Origin: Mxb001 sp049317345
Lineage (GTDB): Bacteria; Actinomycetota; Actinomycetes; S36-B12
Assembly (NCBI GenBank): GCA_049317345.1
Contig: JBMOIL010000017.1
Location: 1-22,715 of the forward strand
DNA length: 22,715 nt
Direction: 5' to 3'
In this document: positions 14,066-21,324 of the stretch, piece by piece
Numbering within the stretch: the first letter of the stretch is position 1
How the letters are laid out: the number at the start of each line of letters is the position of its first letter
The notes under the pieces: generated by a model
What the model saw: only the letters and a program-made list of their open reading frames with translations
Databases searched by the model: none
Told to the model about the DNA's origin: nothing
Position numbers and translations under genes: made by a program

Positions 14066-15618
14066 CCCGCCGGAGGCGGCAACGGCGCGTAGGGGCACAG
14101 CAGCGGGCCGGGCTGGATGCGCTGCAGGAGGTAGCGCGTCACGGCAGCGTTGATGCACGTGGACGGCGTCTGCAGGTAGCTCACATGCTGGGTGCCGTCG
14201 TAGGTGATGAGCGACGAGCCGGCCATGAAGTTGGCCATGGTGCGCCCGAGGACGTACTCGGTGCGCGTGTCGCCCAGGGAGTTGATGACGACCGGCGGTG
14301 TGGGCAGGGTGAGCGGCTCGGTGAGAGGCTCATAGCCGTGGGTGAAGTCCTCGGGAAGGCCCGAGCAGAACGCGCCCTTCTGCATCGCAGCCAGGCCGGC
14401 GTACACCGACTGGTTGGCGTCGGCGACGTAGGCCGCGCGCGCGATCTGATTGACCGTGGGATAGCCCGCCAGGTCGCGGCAGTTGATGTAGTAGATGTTG
14501 AACAGGGAGCTCGCGTCCTGCGCGCTGCGCTTCTGCAGGGCGCGCAGTGGCTTGGCGATCCTGTCGGCAGCGCTTGCATCTCCCTTTAGTGCCTCATCGA
14601 CAGCAATGATCACCTCGACGATGTCGGGGTAGGCCGCCTGGTAGGAGATGTTGGTGAAGATCTCCGGCAGGAGTTGCCAGCGGGTGAGCTCGTCTCCATC
14701 CACGTCGATCGTGCTCTCGTCGAGGCCCTGGATGACGCGCTGCAGTCGGGCGCCCATCTGCTTGCCGAAGAGCGAACCGAAGACCTGCTGCACCGTGGCC
14801 CAACTCCACGTGGAGGCCCCCATCCAAGAGGAGACCGTCATGTTAGGCGACCACGCGCCGTCGAGGATGAGGGTGCGCACCTTGTCCGGGTACTCGCGTG
14901 CGTAGCGGTAGCCGATGCGCGTGCCGTAGCTCATGCCCCAGAAGTTCCACCGGGGCGCGCCCAGCGCCACGCGCATCGCCTCGAGATCGCGGATGACGTA
15001 GTAGGTGCCGAGGTAGGGCGCGACATCCTCGTTGAGCGCGAGGCACTCGGCCAGACCCGGGCCGAGGGCAGCGACGTAGGTCTCGGTGTAGGCCTGCCAG
15101 TCCACCGGACCGGTGGCGGGGGGCTCGTAGGCCGCCGCCCGGGCCGCGGCCTCCACCTCGAGGCAGCCGCTCAACTGCGGCTGCGAGGAGCCGACGCCGC
15201 GCGGATCCCAGCCCACCCAGTCGAAGCGCTGCTGCACCTGGCGCGGCAAATTGGCCCAGATGCCCGGCGTCGAGGCCATGCCGGACTCTCCCGGGCCACC
15301 GGGATTGAAGCTGAGGAAGCCCATGCGCTTGCCGGTCGCGCGCTTGACCGAGAGAGCAATCTCGGCGTTAGCGGGATTGGCAAGGTCATCCCAGTCCAGC
15401 GGCACGGTCAGTACGCCGCACTCGAACCCGTCGAAGCCCCGCGCCGGGCACTCGCCCCAGGCGATGGTGCCGCGCTTGGGATCGGTGACGGCCGGGTCGG
15501 CGGCGGGGGCGGCCGGTGTCTGCGCTGCCGTGGCGACGAGCGAGGGGCCGACCAGGAGTGACGCGATGAGCGCCCCACCCAGACTCGACACGGACAGCAG
15601 GCGGGGGAGGGATCTCAT
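14062..15618 (-). CDS. Secreted tripeptidyl-aminopeptidase-like alpha/beta hydrolase
   Basis: A 518-residue exported serine hydrolase resembling Streptomyces tripeptidyl aminopeptidases (S33-like, with a TAP C-terminal domain). The N-terminal signal covers about residues 1-32 (SSLGGALIASLLVGPSLVAT). FNPGGPGESG (104-113) forms the oxyanion region, DWVGWDPRGVGSS precedes the nucleophile elbow WGMSYGTR with Ser230, and Asp450 in SLGDTRTEY and His478 in DGTQHVSY complete the triad. Paired cysteines such as Cys57/Cys67, Cys152/Cys192 and Cys380/Cys418 suggest disulfides in the exported enzyme. Relatives remove tripeptides from protein N-termini, consistent with extracellular protein scavenging. 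The ATG at 15618 has no ribosome site but TAGTCT lies exactly six bases upstream, suggesting a leaderless mRNA. It diverges from the amino acid dehydrogenase gene. Confidence 0.9.
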   Translation of the reverse strand: MRSLPRLLSVSSLGGALIASLLVGPSLVATAAQTPAAPAADPAVTDPKRGTIAWGECPARGFDGFECGVLTVPLDWDDLANPANAEIALSVKRATGKRMGFLSFNPGGPGESGMASTPGIWANLPRQVQQRFDWVGWDPRGVGSSQPQLSGCLEVEAAARAAAYEPPATGPVDWQAYTETYVAALGPGLAECLALNEDVAPYLGTYYVIRDLEAMRVALGAPRWNFWGMSYGTRIGYRYAREYPDKVRTLILDGAWSPNMTVSSWMGASTWSWATVQQVFGSLFGKQMGARLQRVIQGLDESTIDVDGDELTRWQLLPEIFTNISYQAAYPDIVEVIIAVDEALKGDASAADRIAKPLRALQKRSAQDASSLFNIYYINCRDLAGYPTVNQIARAAYVADANQSVYAGLAAMQKGAFCSGLPEDFTHGYEPLTEPLTLPTPPVVINSLGDTRTEYVLGRTMANFMAGSSLITYDGTQHVSYLQTPSTCINAAVTRYLLQRIQPGPLLCPYAPLPPPAG

Positions 15619-15624
15619 TCCGTC

Positions 15625-15630
15625 AGACTA
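15625..15630 (-). promoter_or_regulatory. TAGTCT -10 element; leaderless start of the aminopeptidase-like gene
   Basis: On the minus strand TAGTCT is followed by exactly six bases and the ATG at 15618, with no ribosome site. A GTGATC about 17 bases further upstream partly resembles the TTGAC core of a -35. Confidence 0.55.
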
Positions 15631-15653
15631 GCGGGATATACGGACCGGATCAC

Positions 15654-15659
15654 TACGGT
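15654..15659 (+). promoter_or_regulatory. TACGGT -10 element; leaderless start of the dehydrogenase gene
   Basis: TACGGT fits TANNNT and is separated by GGGCCC from the GTG at 15666. No Shine-Dalgarno is present. The mRNA would begin at or beside the start codon. The 47-bp divergent region therefore contains two back-to-back leaderless promoters. Confidence 0.55.
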
Positions 15660-15665
15660 GGGCCC

Positions 15666-16721
15666 GTGATCTCGGAAAGGCACGAGCAGGTGGTCTTCGG
15701 CCACGACCCGGCGACAGGACTGCGGGCCATGGTCGCGATCCACTCCACCGCGCTGGGGCCCGCCATCGGCGGATGTCGCATGCGGCCCTATGCCGACGAG
15801 GCGGCGATGGTCGCCGATGCACTGCAACTGTCGGAGGCGATGAGCTACAAGAACGCCCTCGCCGGACTCGATCACGGCGGTGGCAAGGCGGTCATCTGGG
15901 GTGACCCCGCGGCCGACAAGTCGCCCGAGCTCTTCCGTGCCATGGGGAGATTCATCGCGACTCTCGGCGGGCGCTACATCACCGCCGGTGACGTCGGCAC
16001 GACCGTGGCGGACCTCGACCTCATCTACGAGACCAATCCGTGGACGACGGGGCGGTCGCCGGAGCGGGGCGGGTCGGGCGACACGGGGATCCTCACGGCG
16101 TACGGCATGCAGCAGGCGATGCGCGCGGTCGCGCAGCATCTGTGGGGCACTGACTCGCTCGAGGGCAAGGTCGTCGGCATCTCCGGCGCGGGCAAGGTCG
16201 GTCGCCGCCTCGCAGAGCACCTCGTGTCGGAGGAGGGCGCGCGCGTGGTGATCACCGACCCTTCACCCGAGGCGCTCGCGGCGGTCAACGTCGACGTCGA
16301 GGTCGTGGGGTCGACCGAGGAGCTCATCGCCCGCGAGCTCGACATCTACTCGCCCAATGCGCTGGGGCACGCGCTCACGCCTGAAGTGGCTGAGTCCCTG
16401 CGGTGCGTCGCCGTGTGCGGAGCGGCAAACAACCAGCTCGCGACCCCCGAGGTCGCGGAGATGCTCGCCGGGCGCGGGATCCTCTACGCACCGGACTACC
16501 TCGTGAATTGCGGAGGCGTCGTACAAGCGGCGGAGGAGCTGCCGGGATTCGACATGGACCGGGCGAAGGCGCGCGTCGCGGGGGTCTACGACACCACGCT
16601 GCGTGTGCTCGGGCGCGCCGATGCGGAGGGCGTGCTTCCCGTCGTGGCCGCCGCCCGGGAGGCCGAGGAGCGCATGGCCGCGGGTGGACCGGCGCTGCGC
16701 ACCTTCGACGTGCCCCGCTAG
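15666..16721 (+). CDS. vdh: Glu/Leu/Phe/Val dehydrogenase (valine/leucine dehydrogenase type)
   Basis: A 351-residue NAD-dependent amino acid dehydrogenase; branched-chain members of this length deaminate valine or leucine to the 2-oxo acid. HEQVVFGHDPATGLRAMVAIH and LGPAIGGCRM are the leucine/valine dehydrogenase N-terminal signature. Lys62 and Lys74 in MSYKNALAGLDHGGGKAV are the substrate-binding and catalytic lysines, and Asp109 in TAGDVG fits the conserved acidic residue. GISGAGKVG (171-179) is the Rossmann dinucleotide motif. The GTG start at 15666 looks leaderless. From memory, Streptomyces has valine dehydrogenase close to the DUF3073-purM-purF block, as here, which supports the vdh name, although leucine or phenylalanine specificity cannot be excluded by reading alone. 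It ends two bases from the convergent YHYH gene. Confidence 0.87.
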   Translation: MISERHEQVVFGHDPATGLRAMVAIHSTALGPAIGGCRMRPYADEAAMVADALQLSEAMSYKNALAGLDHGGGKAVIWGDPAADKSPELFRAMGRFIATLGGRYITAGDVGTTVADLDLIYETNPWTTGRSPERGGSGDTGILTAYGMQQAMRAVAQHLWGTDSLEGKVVGISGAGKVGRRLAEHLVSEEGARVVITDPSPEALAAVNVDVEVVGSTEELIARELDIYSPNALGHALTPEVAESLRCVAVCGAANNQLATPEVAEMLAGRGILYAPDYLVNCGGVVQAAEELPGFDMDRAKARVAGVYDTTLRVLGRADAEGVLPVVAAAREAEERMAAGGPALRTFDVPR

Positions 16722-16723
16722 CC

Positions 16724-17692
16724 CTACGGGCCGGTAGCCGGGACTGCGTTGGTGCCGGTGAAGCAGCCGAGCAAGTAGGGGAACTCCTGCGTGACGACGT
16801 AGTGATAAACCTGCTGCACCTTGCCATTCCACTTCACCTTGGAGGTGCGGCCATGGCAGGCATCGAGATCCTTGTTCGTGAGCATGGCGCCCTTGCTGTC
16901 GCGTTCGACGTAGATGCCGAATCCGTCGAAGGCGTAACCAAACAGGACCGCGGAGTTGGGACCGGCGTTCGTCTGCGTGCCCACCACGCAGGCTGACCCC
17001 GCGTGGTAGTGGTACTCCGTGGGATTGGGATGCCCCTCGCAGGAGTCCTGCAACTCATGTGCGCGAGCGTCCTCGTTGCGCGCATCGAGTGCGTTGTAGA
17101 GCATGACGCCGTTCTTGGCCACGCCGATCGCACCCATGGGCAGGCACGACTGCTTGGCAGCCTTCGTCGGGTTCTTCGGCAGGGTGACGGTCTTGGTCCG
17201 CGCGGTAATGGACGAGGGATTGCGGTCGTAGGCGTAGGCGGGGTCATCGCGTGCGATGGGGAACTCACCGGTGGTGCCCACCGTCGGCACGCGCATCGTC
17301 GTGATCGTGCGGGTGGACGCACCGGACTGCGCGGCGTACTTCGCGGCGGTCTTCCAGGAGATCTCGCCGCGGACCGCGAGCTTCTCCAGGAGGTTCCACG
17401 TGTCCCCCTCGATCCACGGTCCCTCCTGGCTCGCGCCCGGGGCGTTGGGGTTGCCCGGCGTGCAGGCCCAGGTCCAGCCCTGGCGGGCACCGGTCAACGT
17501 GACCAAGGTGTCGCCCAGCGGCAGCCGCTCGACGTCGACACCCGGCTGGGGCAGGGTCTGGATCTGGCCAGTGCCGATCTGGTCGACCCGGGGCAGGGGT
17601 GCCGGCATGGCCAGGGCCGGGGCGGCGGGGAGGGCCAGGGCGACGGCGAGGGCGGCAGTGAGGGAGGCGAGGGCGGCTACGAGGGGACGCAT
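16724..17692 (-). CDS. Secreted YHYH-domain protein
   Basis: A 322-residue exported protein from the ATG at 17692, whose first 28 residues form a clear Sec signal (MRPLVAALASLTAALAVALA then LPAAPALA). An in-frame start 16 codons upstream would add an Arg-rich stretch before the signal and is less likely. The C-terminal half has all landmarks of the YHYH family: SCEGHPNPTEYHYH (217-230), FGYAFDGFGIY (251-261), DLDACHGRTS (275-284), then QVYHYVVTQEFPYLLGC. The His/Cys-rich core suggests metal binding or a disulfide-held fold, but to my knowledge the biochemical function of the family is unsettled. No Shine-Dalgarno is present; CACCCT lies six bases before the ATG. Confidence 0.88.
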   Translation of the reverse strand: MRPLVAALASLTAALAVALALPAAPALAMPAPLPRVDQIGTGQIQTLPQPGVDVERLPLGDTLVTLTGARQGWTWACTPGNPNAPGASQEGPWIEGDTWNLLEKLAVRGEISWKTAAKYAAQSGASTRTITTMRVPTVGTTGEFPIARDDPAYAYDRNPSSITARTKTVTLPKNPTKAAKQSCLPMGAIGVAKNGVMLYNALDARNEDARAHELQDSCEGHPNPTEYHYHAGSACVVGTQTNAGPNSAVLFGYAFDGFGIYVERDSKGAMLTNKDLDACHGRTSKVKWNGKVQQVYHYVVTQEFPYLLGCFTGTNAVPATGP

Positions 17693-17844
17693 GGGGCAAG
17701 GGTGGCGCCTCCGGGGCCCCTTCGCGCGGCGAATGATCAAGAGGAGCCGCCCCTCCCCGTGCGGAGGAACCGGGGGGCGGGGTACGCTTTCGGGGGTCAG
17801 CGTGGCCCTATGGATGCCGCGCAGGGACGTCTAGGAGTCCGATC
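17693..17844. promoter_or_regulatory. Divergent intergenic region between YHYH and DUF3073 genes
   Basis: These 152 bases are very GC-rich and contain C-rich and G-rich runs around 17749-17783 that could form a short hairpin. TACGCT at 17783-17788 is the best -10 candidate for the DUF3073 gene, which would give a leader of about 50 bases. No matching -35, small ORF or T-tract was convincing. Confidence 0.35.
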
Positions 17845-18057
17845 ATGGGTCGCGGTCGCGCCAAGGCGAAGCAGACAAAGGTCGCGCGTGCATTGAAGTA
17901 CAGCGGGCCGCAAACCGATTTCGAGCGCCTGCAGGCGGAGCTCGCCACGGGCGAGCATCACGAGATCGACGGTGCCGAAGAAGTCGAGGTCGACGTACCC
18001 CTCGTGGACCGCTACGCCGACGACTCGGACGACGAGGACGAGGACGAGGCCCGCTAG
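17845..18057 (+). CDS. DUF3073 family small acidic-tailed protein
   Basis: A 70-residue protein with a basic N-terminus (MGRGRAKAKQTKVARALKYS) and a strongly acidic C-terminus (DRYADDSDDEDEDEAR). This pattern and the PQTDFERLQAEL centre identify DUF3073, a small family that I know only from actinobacteria and that is commonly encoded beside purM/purF. Its function is unknown; the charge polarity suggests nucleic acid or ribosome contact, which is inference. The ATG has AGGAG eight bases upstream, so it is conventionally led. Here it no longer adjoins purM because a toxin-antitoxin pair lies between them. Its TAG stop shares the palindromic CTAG at 18054-18057 with the stop of the convergent toxin gene. 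Confidence 0.9.
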   Translation: MGRGRAKAKQTKVARALKYSGPQTDFERLQAELATGEHHEIDGAEEVEVDVPLVDRYADDSDDEDEDEAR

Positions 18058-18425
18058 GGCTCCAGCATCCCGGCGAGGACTCGCGCGATGTCCTCCACTG
18101 ACCTCAGGGTCCCCGAGGCAATGCCGTAGATGAGGTCGTACGCCTCGTCATTGCTCATCCGCAGTCGATGCCCATTCATACGCATGAAGACAATGAGGCA
18201 AGCGAGGCCCAATCGCTTGTTGCCATCGACGAGCCCGTGATTACGCACCAGTGACTGCGTGAAGGCCGCGGCCATGTGTGCGACATCGGGGTAGGCGTAG
18301 CGGCGATTGAGCGTGGCCTGGGGTCTTGCCGCTGCTGCCTCGATCAGACCCGCGTCACGGACGGTGGCACCGGGGATCACCCGCTCGGCGATGCTGAGGA
18401 TCTCGGCGGACGTGAGGAAGAGCAC
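18054..18425 (-). CDS. doc: Doc/Fic-family toxin
   Basis: A 123-residue death-on-curing (Doc) family protein. The Fic-fold motif reads HGLVDGNKR, with His63, Asp67, Asn69 and Lys70. The Lys in place of the second Gly of the canonical HPFxDGNGR is the Doc hallmark; characterised Doc phosphorylates EF-Tu and stops translation, instead of AMPylating targets. Upstream, YPDVAHMAAAFTQSLVRN provides the helix leading to the motif, and RLGLACLIVFMRMNG follows as usual. The length is normal, so the gene appears intact. The GTG start lies two bases after the antitoxin stop, without a strong ribosome site, which fits translational coupling. The gene ends by overlapping the DUF3073 stop codon. Activity is inferred from the motif. 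Confidence 0.88.
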   Translation of the reverse strand: MLFLTSAEILSIAERVIPGATVRDAGLIEAAAARPQATLNRRYAYPDVAHMAAAFTQSLVRNHGLVDGNKRLGLACLIVFMRMNGHRLRMSNDEAYDLIYGIASGTLRSVEDIARVLAGMLEP

Positions 18426-18427
18426 GT

Positions 18428-18631
18428 CTATTCGGCCAGGCGGCGCATGGCGTCGGCGTAGCGGGGCAGCTCCTCGTCGAGGATGCGATCGATGAGGTCG
18501 GCGCGGATATGGGACTCGAGGTACCCCTCGATGGCGGACTTGGCCACCTCCTGCATGGAGCGGCCTTCATAATCCGCTCGCGCGCGGAGCAACTCGGTCT
18601 GCTCGTCGGAGAGCCGAAGGGTCATCGCCAT
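18428..18631 (-). CDS. Ribbon-helix-helix antitoxin of the Doc module
   Basis: A 67-residue protein with an N-terminal ribbon-helix-helix pattern: TLRLSDEQTELLRARADYEG as strand and first helix, then RSMQEVAKSAIEGYLESH as the second helix. The acidic C-terminal part (DLIDRILDEELPRYADAMRRLAE) is suited to wrap around and inhibit the toxin. Similar CopG/Arc-type antitoxins pair with Doc toxins in actinobacteria. The ATG at 18631 is favoured because TACCGT lies six bases upstream; a second in-frame ATG at 18625 is possible. The promoter overlaps an 18-bp perfect palindrome, so autoregulation by antitoxin or toxin-antitoxin complex is expected. It starts 25 bases from the end of purM on the same strand. 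Confidence 0.87.
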   Translation of the reverse strand: MAMTLRLSDEQTELLRARADYEGRSMQEVAKSAIEGYLESHIRADLIDRILDEELPRYADAMRRLAE

Positions 18632-18637
18632 GTGGCG

Positions 18638-18643
18638 ACGGTA
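18638..18643 (-). promoter_or_regulatory. TACCGT -10 element of the toxin-antitoxin operon
   Basis: TACCGT is followed by exactly six bases and the antitoxin ATG at 18631, with no ribosome site, so the operon is probably leaderless. Four of its six bases lie inside the palindrome at 18640-18657, so a bound repressor would block RNA polymerase. Confidence 0.5.
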
Positions 18644-18657
18644 TCACTTGTGATACC
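18640..18657. promoter_or_regulatory. 18-bp perfect palindrome, probable operator of the toxin-antitoxin module
   Basis: GGTATCACTTGTGATACC has two perfect 8-base arms around a TT spacer. It lies eight bases upstream of the antitoxin ATG, overlaps the -10 hexamer, and touches the last base of the purM stop codon. This is the expected position and size for a ribbon-helix-helix antitoxin operator. Confidence 0.7.
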
Positions 18658-19736
18658 TATGGGTGTTCTCCGAGGACGAGCGCGGCTCCGCCGCCACCGC
18701 CCTTGGCCTCCGCGTCACCGGTCTCGCCATCGCGTCGGTCGCGCACGACTCCGCAGGGCCATGACGGGACGCCACGATCCCGCAGCCTGGCCATCGCATC
18801 TCCTGCGGCAGTCGCATCGACGATGGCCACCATCCCCATGCCCATGTTGAAGGTCCGCTCCATCTCCGCGCGGTCCACGCCGAGGCCTGCGATGACGCTG
18901 AAGATCGCGGGCGGCGTCCAGGTGGACCGATCGATGTCGATGGATAGATGGGTGGGCAGCACGCGCGCAAGGTTGGCCGCGATGCCGCCGCCCGTAATGT
19001 GGCTGAAGGCGTGCACGTCGACGTTGTCGACGAGGTCGAGGCAGTCCTGGGCGTAGATCCGCGTGGGCTCGAGCAGCTCCTCGCCCACCGTGCAGCCCAG
19101 ATCGTCGATGTACGCCGTGAGCCCCGGCCCACCGTCACCGAGGAGCACGCGGCGCGCGAGGGAATAGCCGTTGGAGTGCAGGCCACTCGCTGCCATGGCG
19201 ATCGCGACGTCACCGGAGCGCACGCGATCGGCACCGAGGAGGCGATCGGCCTCCACCACACCCGTGCCGGCACCGGCGACGTCGTACTCATCCGGCTCGA
19301 GCAGGCCCGGATGCTCGGCGGTCTCGCCGCCGACCAGGGCGCAACCGGCGATCTCGCAGCCGCGGGCGATGCCGGCGACGATCGCGGCGATGCGCTCGGG
19401 CACGACCTTGCCGGTGGCGATGTAGTCGGTCATGAAGAGGGGCTCCGCACCGCACACGACGATGTCATCGATCACCATCGCGACAAGGTCCTGGCCGATG
19501 GTGTCGTGGATATCCATCGCCTGAGCGACCGCGACCTTGGTGCCGATGCCGTCAGTGGAAGTGGCGAGCAGCGGGCGCGTGTAGACCTTGAGTGCGCTCG
19601 CATCGAAGAGCCCGGCGAATCCACCGAAGCCGCCGACAACCTCCGGTCGAGTCGCTCGCGCGATGGCACCGCGCATGAGGGCGACCGCGCGCTCGCCCGC
19701 CTCGACGTCGACACCGGCGTCGGAGTAGCTGACCAT
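18657..19736 (-). CDS. purM: Phosphoribosylformylglycinamidine cyclo-ligase (AIR synthetase)
   Basis: A 359-residue PurM that converts formylglycinamidine ribonucleotide to aminoimidazole ribonucleotide with ATP, the fifth step of purine synthesis. Family landmarks are the N-terminal MVSYSDAGVDVEAGERAV, LATSTDGIGTKVAVA, IDDIVVCGAEPLFMTDYIA, CALVGGETAEHPG, ASGLHSNGYSLAR, HITGGGIAANLARVLP and NMGMGMVAIV. The length is normal, with a Gly-rich low-complexity tail (KGGGGGAALVLGEHP) at the very C-terminus. The ATG overlaps the purF stop by one base (TGATG), so the two proteins are translationally coupled. The stop abuts the toxin-antitoxin operator, so antitoxin binding there could also affect read-through from purM; that is speculative. 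Confidence 0.97.
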   Translation of the reverse strand: MVSYSDAGVDVEAGERAVALMRGAIARATRPEVVGGFGGFAGLFDASALKVYTRPLLATSTDGIGTKVAVAQAMDIHDTIGQDLVAMVIDDIVVCGAEPLFMTDYIATGKVVPERIAAIVAGIARGCEIAGCALVGGETAEHPGLLEPDEYDVAGAGTGVVEADRLLGADRVRSGDVAIAMAASGLHSNGYSLARRVLLGDGGPGLTAYIDDLGCTVGEELLEPTRIYAQDCLDLVDNVDVHAFSHITGGGIAANLARVLPTHLSIDIDRSTWTPPAIFSVIAGLGVDRAEMERTFNMGMGMVAIVDATAAGDAMARLRDRGVPSWPCGVVRDRRDGETGDAEAKGGGGGAALVLGEHP

Positions 19737-21259
19737 CAGGGATGCTGCAGCGCGTCGATGTGCGTGGTCGAGGACACCCGCTTCTCCAGGCCTTCGAGTA
19801 GGTGCTTGCCCATGATCTCAGGCTCCGGGATCGGCACGGGATAAACGCCATCGAAGCATGCCCGGCAGAGGTCATCCTTGGGGATCGTCGTCGCCTCGAC
19901 GAGCTGATCGAGTGAGACATAACCGAGTGAATCGGCACCGATGGAGCGGCAGATCTCCTCCACCGAGAGGCCATTGGCGACCAACTCAGCGCGAGAGGCG
20001 AAGTCGATCCCGTAGAAGCAGGGCCACTTCACCGGCGGGGAGGAGATGCGCACATGCACCTCGCGGGCACCCGCCTCGCGCAGCATCCGCACGAGCGCGC
20101 GCTGAGTGTTGCCGCGCACGATCGAGTCGTCGACGACGATGAGCCGCTGGTCGGCGATGACCTCGCGCAGCGGGTTGAGCTTGAGACGGATACCGAGCTG
20201 GCGAATCGTCTGCGACGGCTGGATGAAGGTGCGCCCGACATAGGAGTTCTTCACCAGACCCTCGGCGAAGGGAATGCCCGACTCCTGCGCGTAGCCGATC
20301 GCGGCGTAACGGCCCGACTCCGGCACGGGGATGACCAGATCGGCCTCGACGGGGTGCTCGCGAGCGAGACGCTTGCCGATGTCGACGCGCGTCGCCTGCA
20401 CACTGCGATCCGAGATGGTGGTGTCGGGCCGCGCGAGGTAGACGAACTCGAAGAGGCAGCCCTTGGGCTCTGGCTTCGCAAAGCAGTGCGCACGCAGGCC
20501 GTGCTCGTCGATGGCGACGAGCTCGCCGGGCTCGATCTCCCGGACGTACGACGCGCCGACGATGTCGAGCGCTGCGGTCTCGCTCGCGACCACCCAGCCG
20601 CGCTCGAGACGACCCAGCACAAGAGGCCGGATGCCCTGCGGATCGCGGGCGGCGTAGAGGGTCGTGTCGTCCATGAAGACGAGCGAGTAGGCGCCCTGCA
20701 GTTGGGGCAACTCGGCCATCGCGGCGACCTCGAGGGAGACATCGGGGTGAGCCGCGATGAGGGCGGTGACCAGCTCGGTGTCGGAGGTCGCCCGTGTGGG
20801 CTTCGGCGTACCCAGGGGCAACTCGCCACGATCGACCTCGAGTGCGGCGACCCGCTCGGCAAGATCAGGTGTGTTGGTGAGATTGCCGTTGTGCGCGAGC
20901 GCGAGATGACCGGTGGCGGTCGCACGGAAGGTGGGCTGCGCGTTGTCCCAGCAGCTCGAGCCGGTCGTGGAGTAGCGCGTGTGGCCGATGGCGAGGTGCC
21001 CCTGCAGCGACTCCAGGCTCGCCTCGGTGAAAACCTGCGAGACCAGGCCCATGTCCTTATAGACCACGATCCGATGGCCGTCGCTCACCGCGATGCCGGC
21101 TGACTCCTGACCGCGATGCTGCAGGGCGTAGAGGCCGAAGTAGGTGAGCTTGGCGACGTCCTCACCCGGTGCCCACACGCCGAAGACTCCGCAGGCGTCC
21201 TGGGGCGCTCGGTCATCGCCGAGGAATTCGTGCGTGAGCCTGCCGTCACCGCGCGCCAC
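19736..21259 (-). CDS. purF: Amidophosphoribosyltransferase
   Basis: A 507-residue PurF that forms 5-phosphoribosylamine from PRPP and glutamine, the committed step of purine synthesis. A 22-residue propeptide precedes Cys23 in DACGVFGVWA, the glutaminase nucleophile that becomes N-terminal after processing. GLYALQHRGQESAG and AHNGNLTN are glutaminase motifs. LIVVDDSIVRGNT (373-385) is the PRPP-binding loop. Cys268, Cys414, Cys465 and Cys468 match the four ligands of the structural [4Fe-4S] cluster in Bacillus-type PurF. The GTG start at 21259 has no ribosome site; TAGACT lies six bases before it. It is followed without gap by purM and diverges from the chromate-transporter gene. Nucleotide feedback inhibition is known for the family. 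Confidence 0.97.
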   Translation of the reverse strand: MARGDGRLTHEFLGDDRAPQDACGVFGVWAPGEDVAKLTYFGLYALQHRGQESAGIAVSDGHRIVVYKDMGLVSQVFTEASLESLQGHLAIGHTRYSTTGSSCWDNAQPTFRATATGHLALAHNGNLTNTPDLAERVAALEVDRGELPLGTPKPTRATSDTELVTALIAAHPDVSLEVAAMAELPQLQGAYSLVFMDDTTLYAARDPQGIRPLVLGRLERGWVVASETAALDIVGASYVREIEPGELVAIDEHGLRAHCFAKPEPKGCLFEFVYLARPDTTISDRSVQATRVDIGKRLAREHPVEADLVIPVPESGRYAAIGYAQESGIPFAEGLVKNSYVGRTFIQPSQTIRQLGIRLKLNPLREVIADQRLIVVDDSIVRGNTQRALVRMLREAGAREVHVRISSPPVKWPCFYGIDFASRAELVANGLSVEEICRSIGADSLGYVSLDQLVEATTIPKDDLCRACFDGVYPVPIPEPEIMGKHLLEGLEKRVSSTTHIDALQHP

Positions 21260-21265
21260 AGGGGG

Positions 21266-21271
21266 AGTCTA
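21266..21271 (-). promoter_or_regulatory. TAGACT -10 element; leaderless start of purF
   Basis: On the minus strand TAGACT is followed by CCCCCT and the GTG of purF, with no Shine-Dalgarno. No convincing -35 was found about 17 bases upstream. Confidence 0.5.
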
Positions 21272-21324
21272 TGCCGGGCGCGGGCCTTTACTCGGCCGAC
21301 GTTCGGGTGGAAGCCGTCGTACCC

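Noticed and set aside
17749..17783. A G/C-rich potential hairpin taken as an intrinsic terminator.
   Set aside because: The pairing is short and imperfect, there is no T-tract, and it lies between divergent starts where a terminator is not expected.
20054..21103. A 349-codon plus-strand open frame inside purF.
   Set aside because: It is antisense to purF, whose motifs and cluster cysteines are all in place; no family signature or ribosome site supports it.
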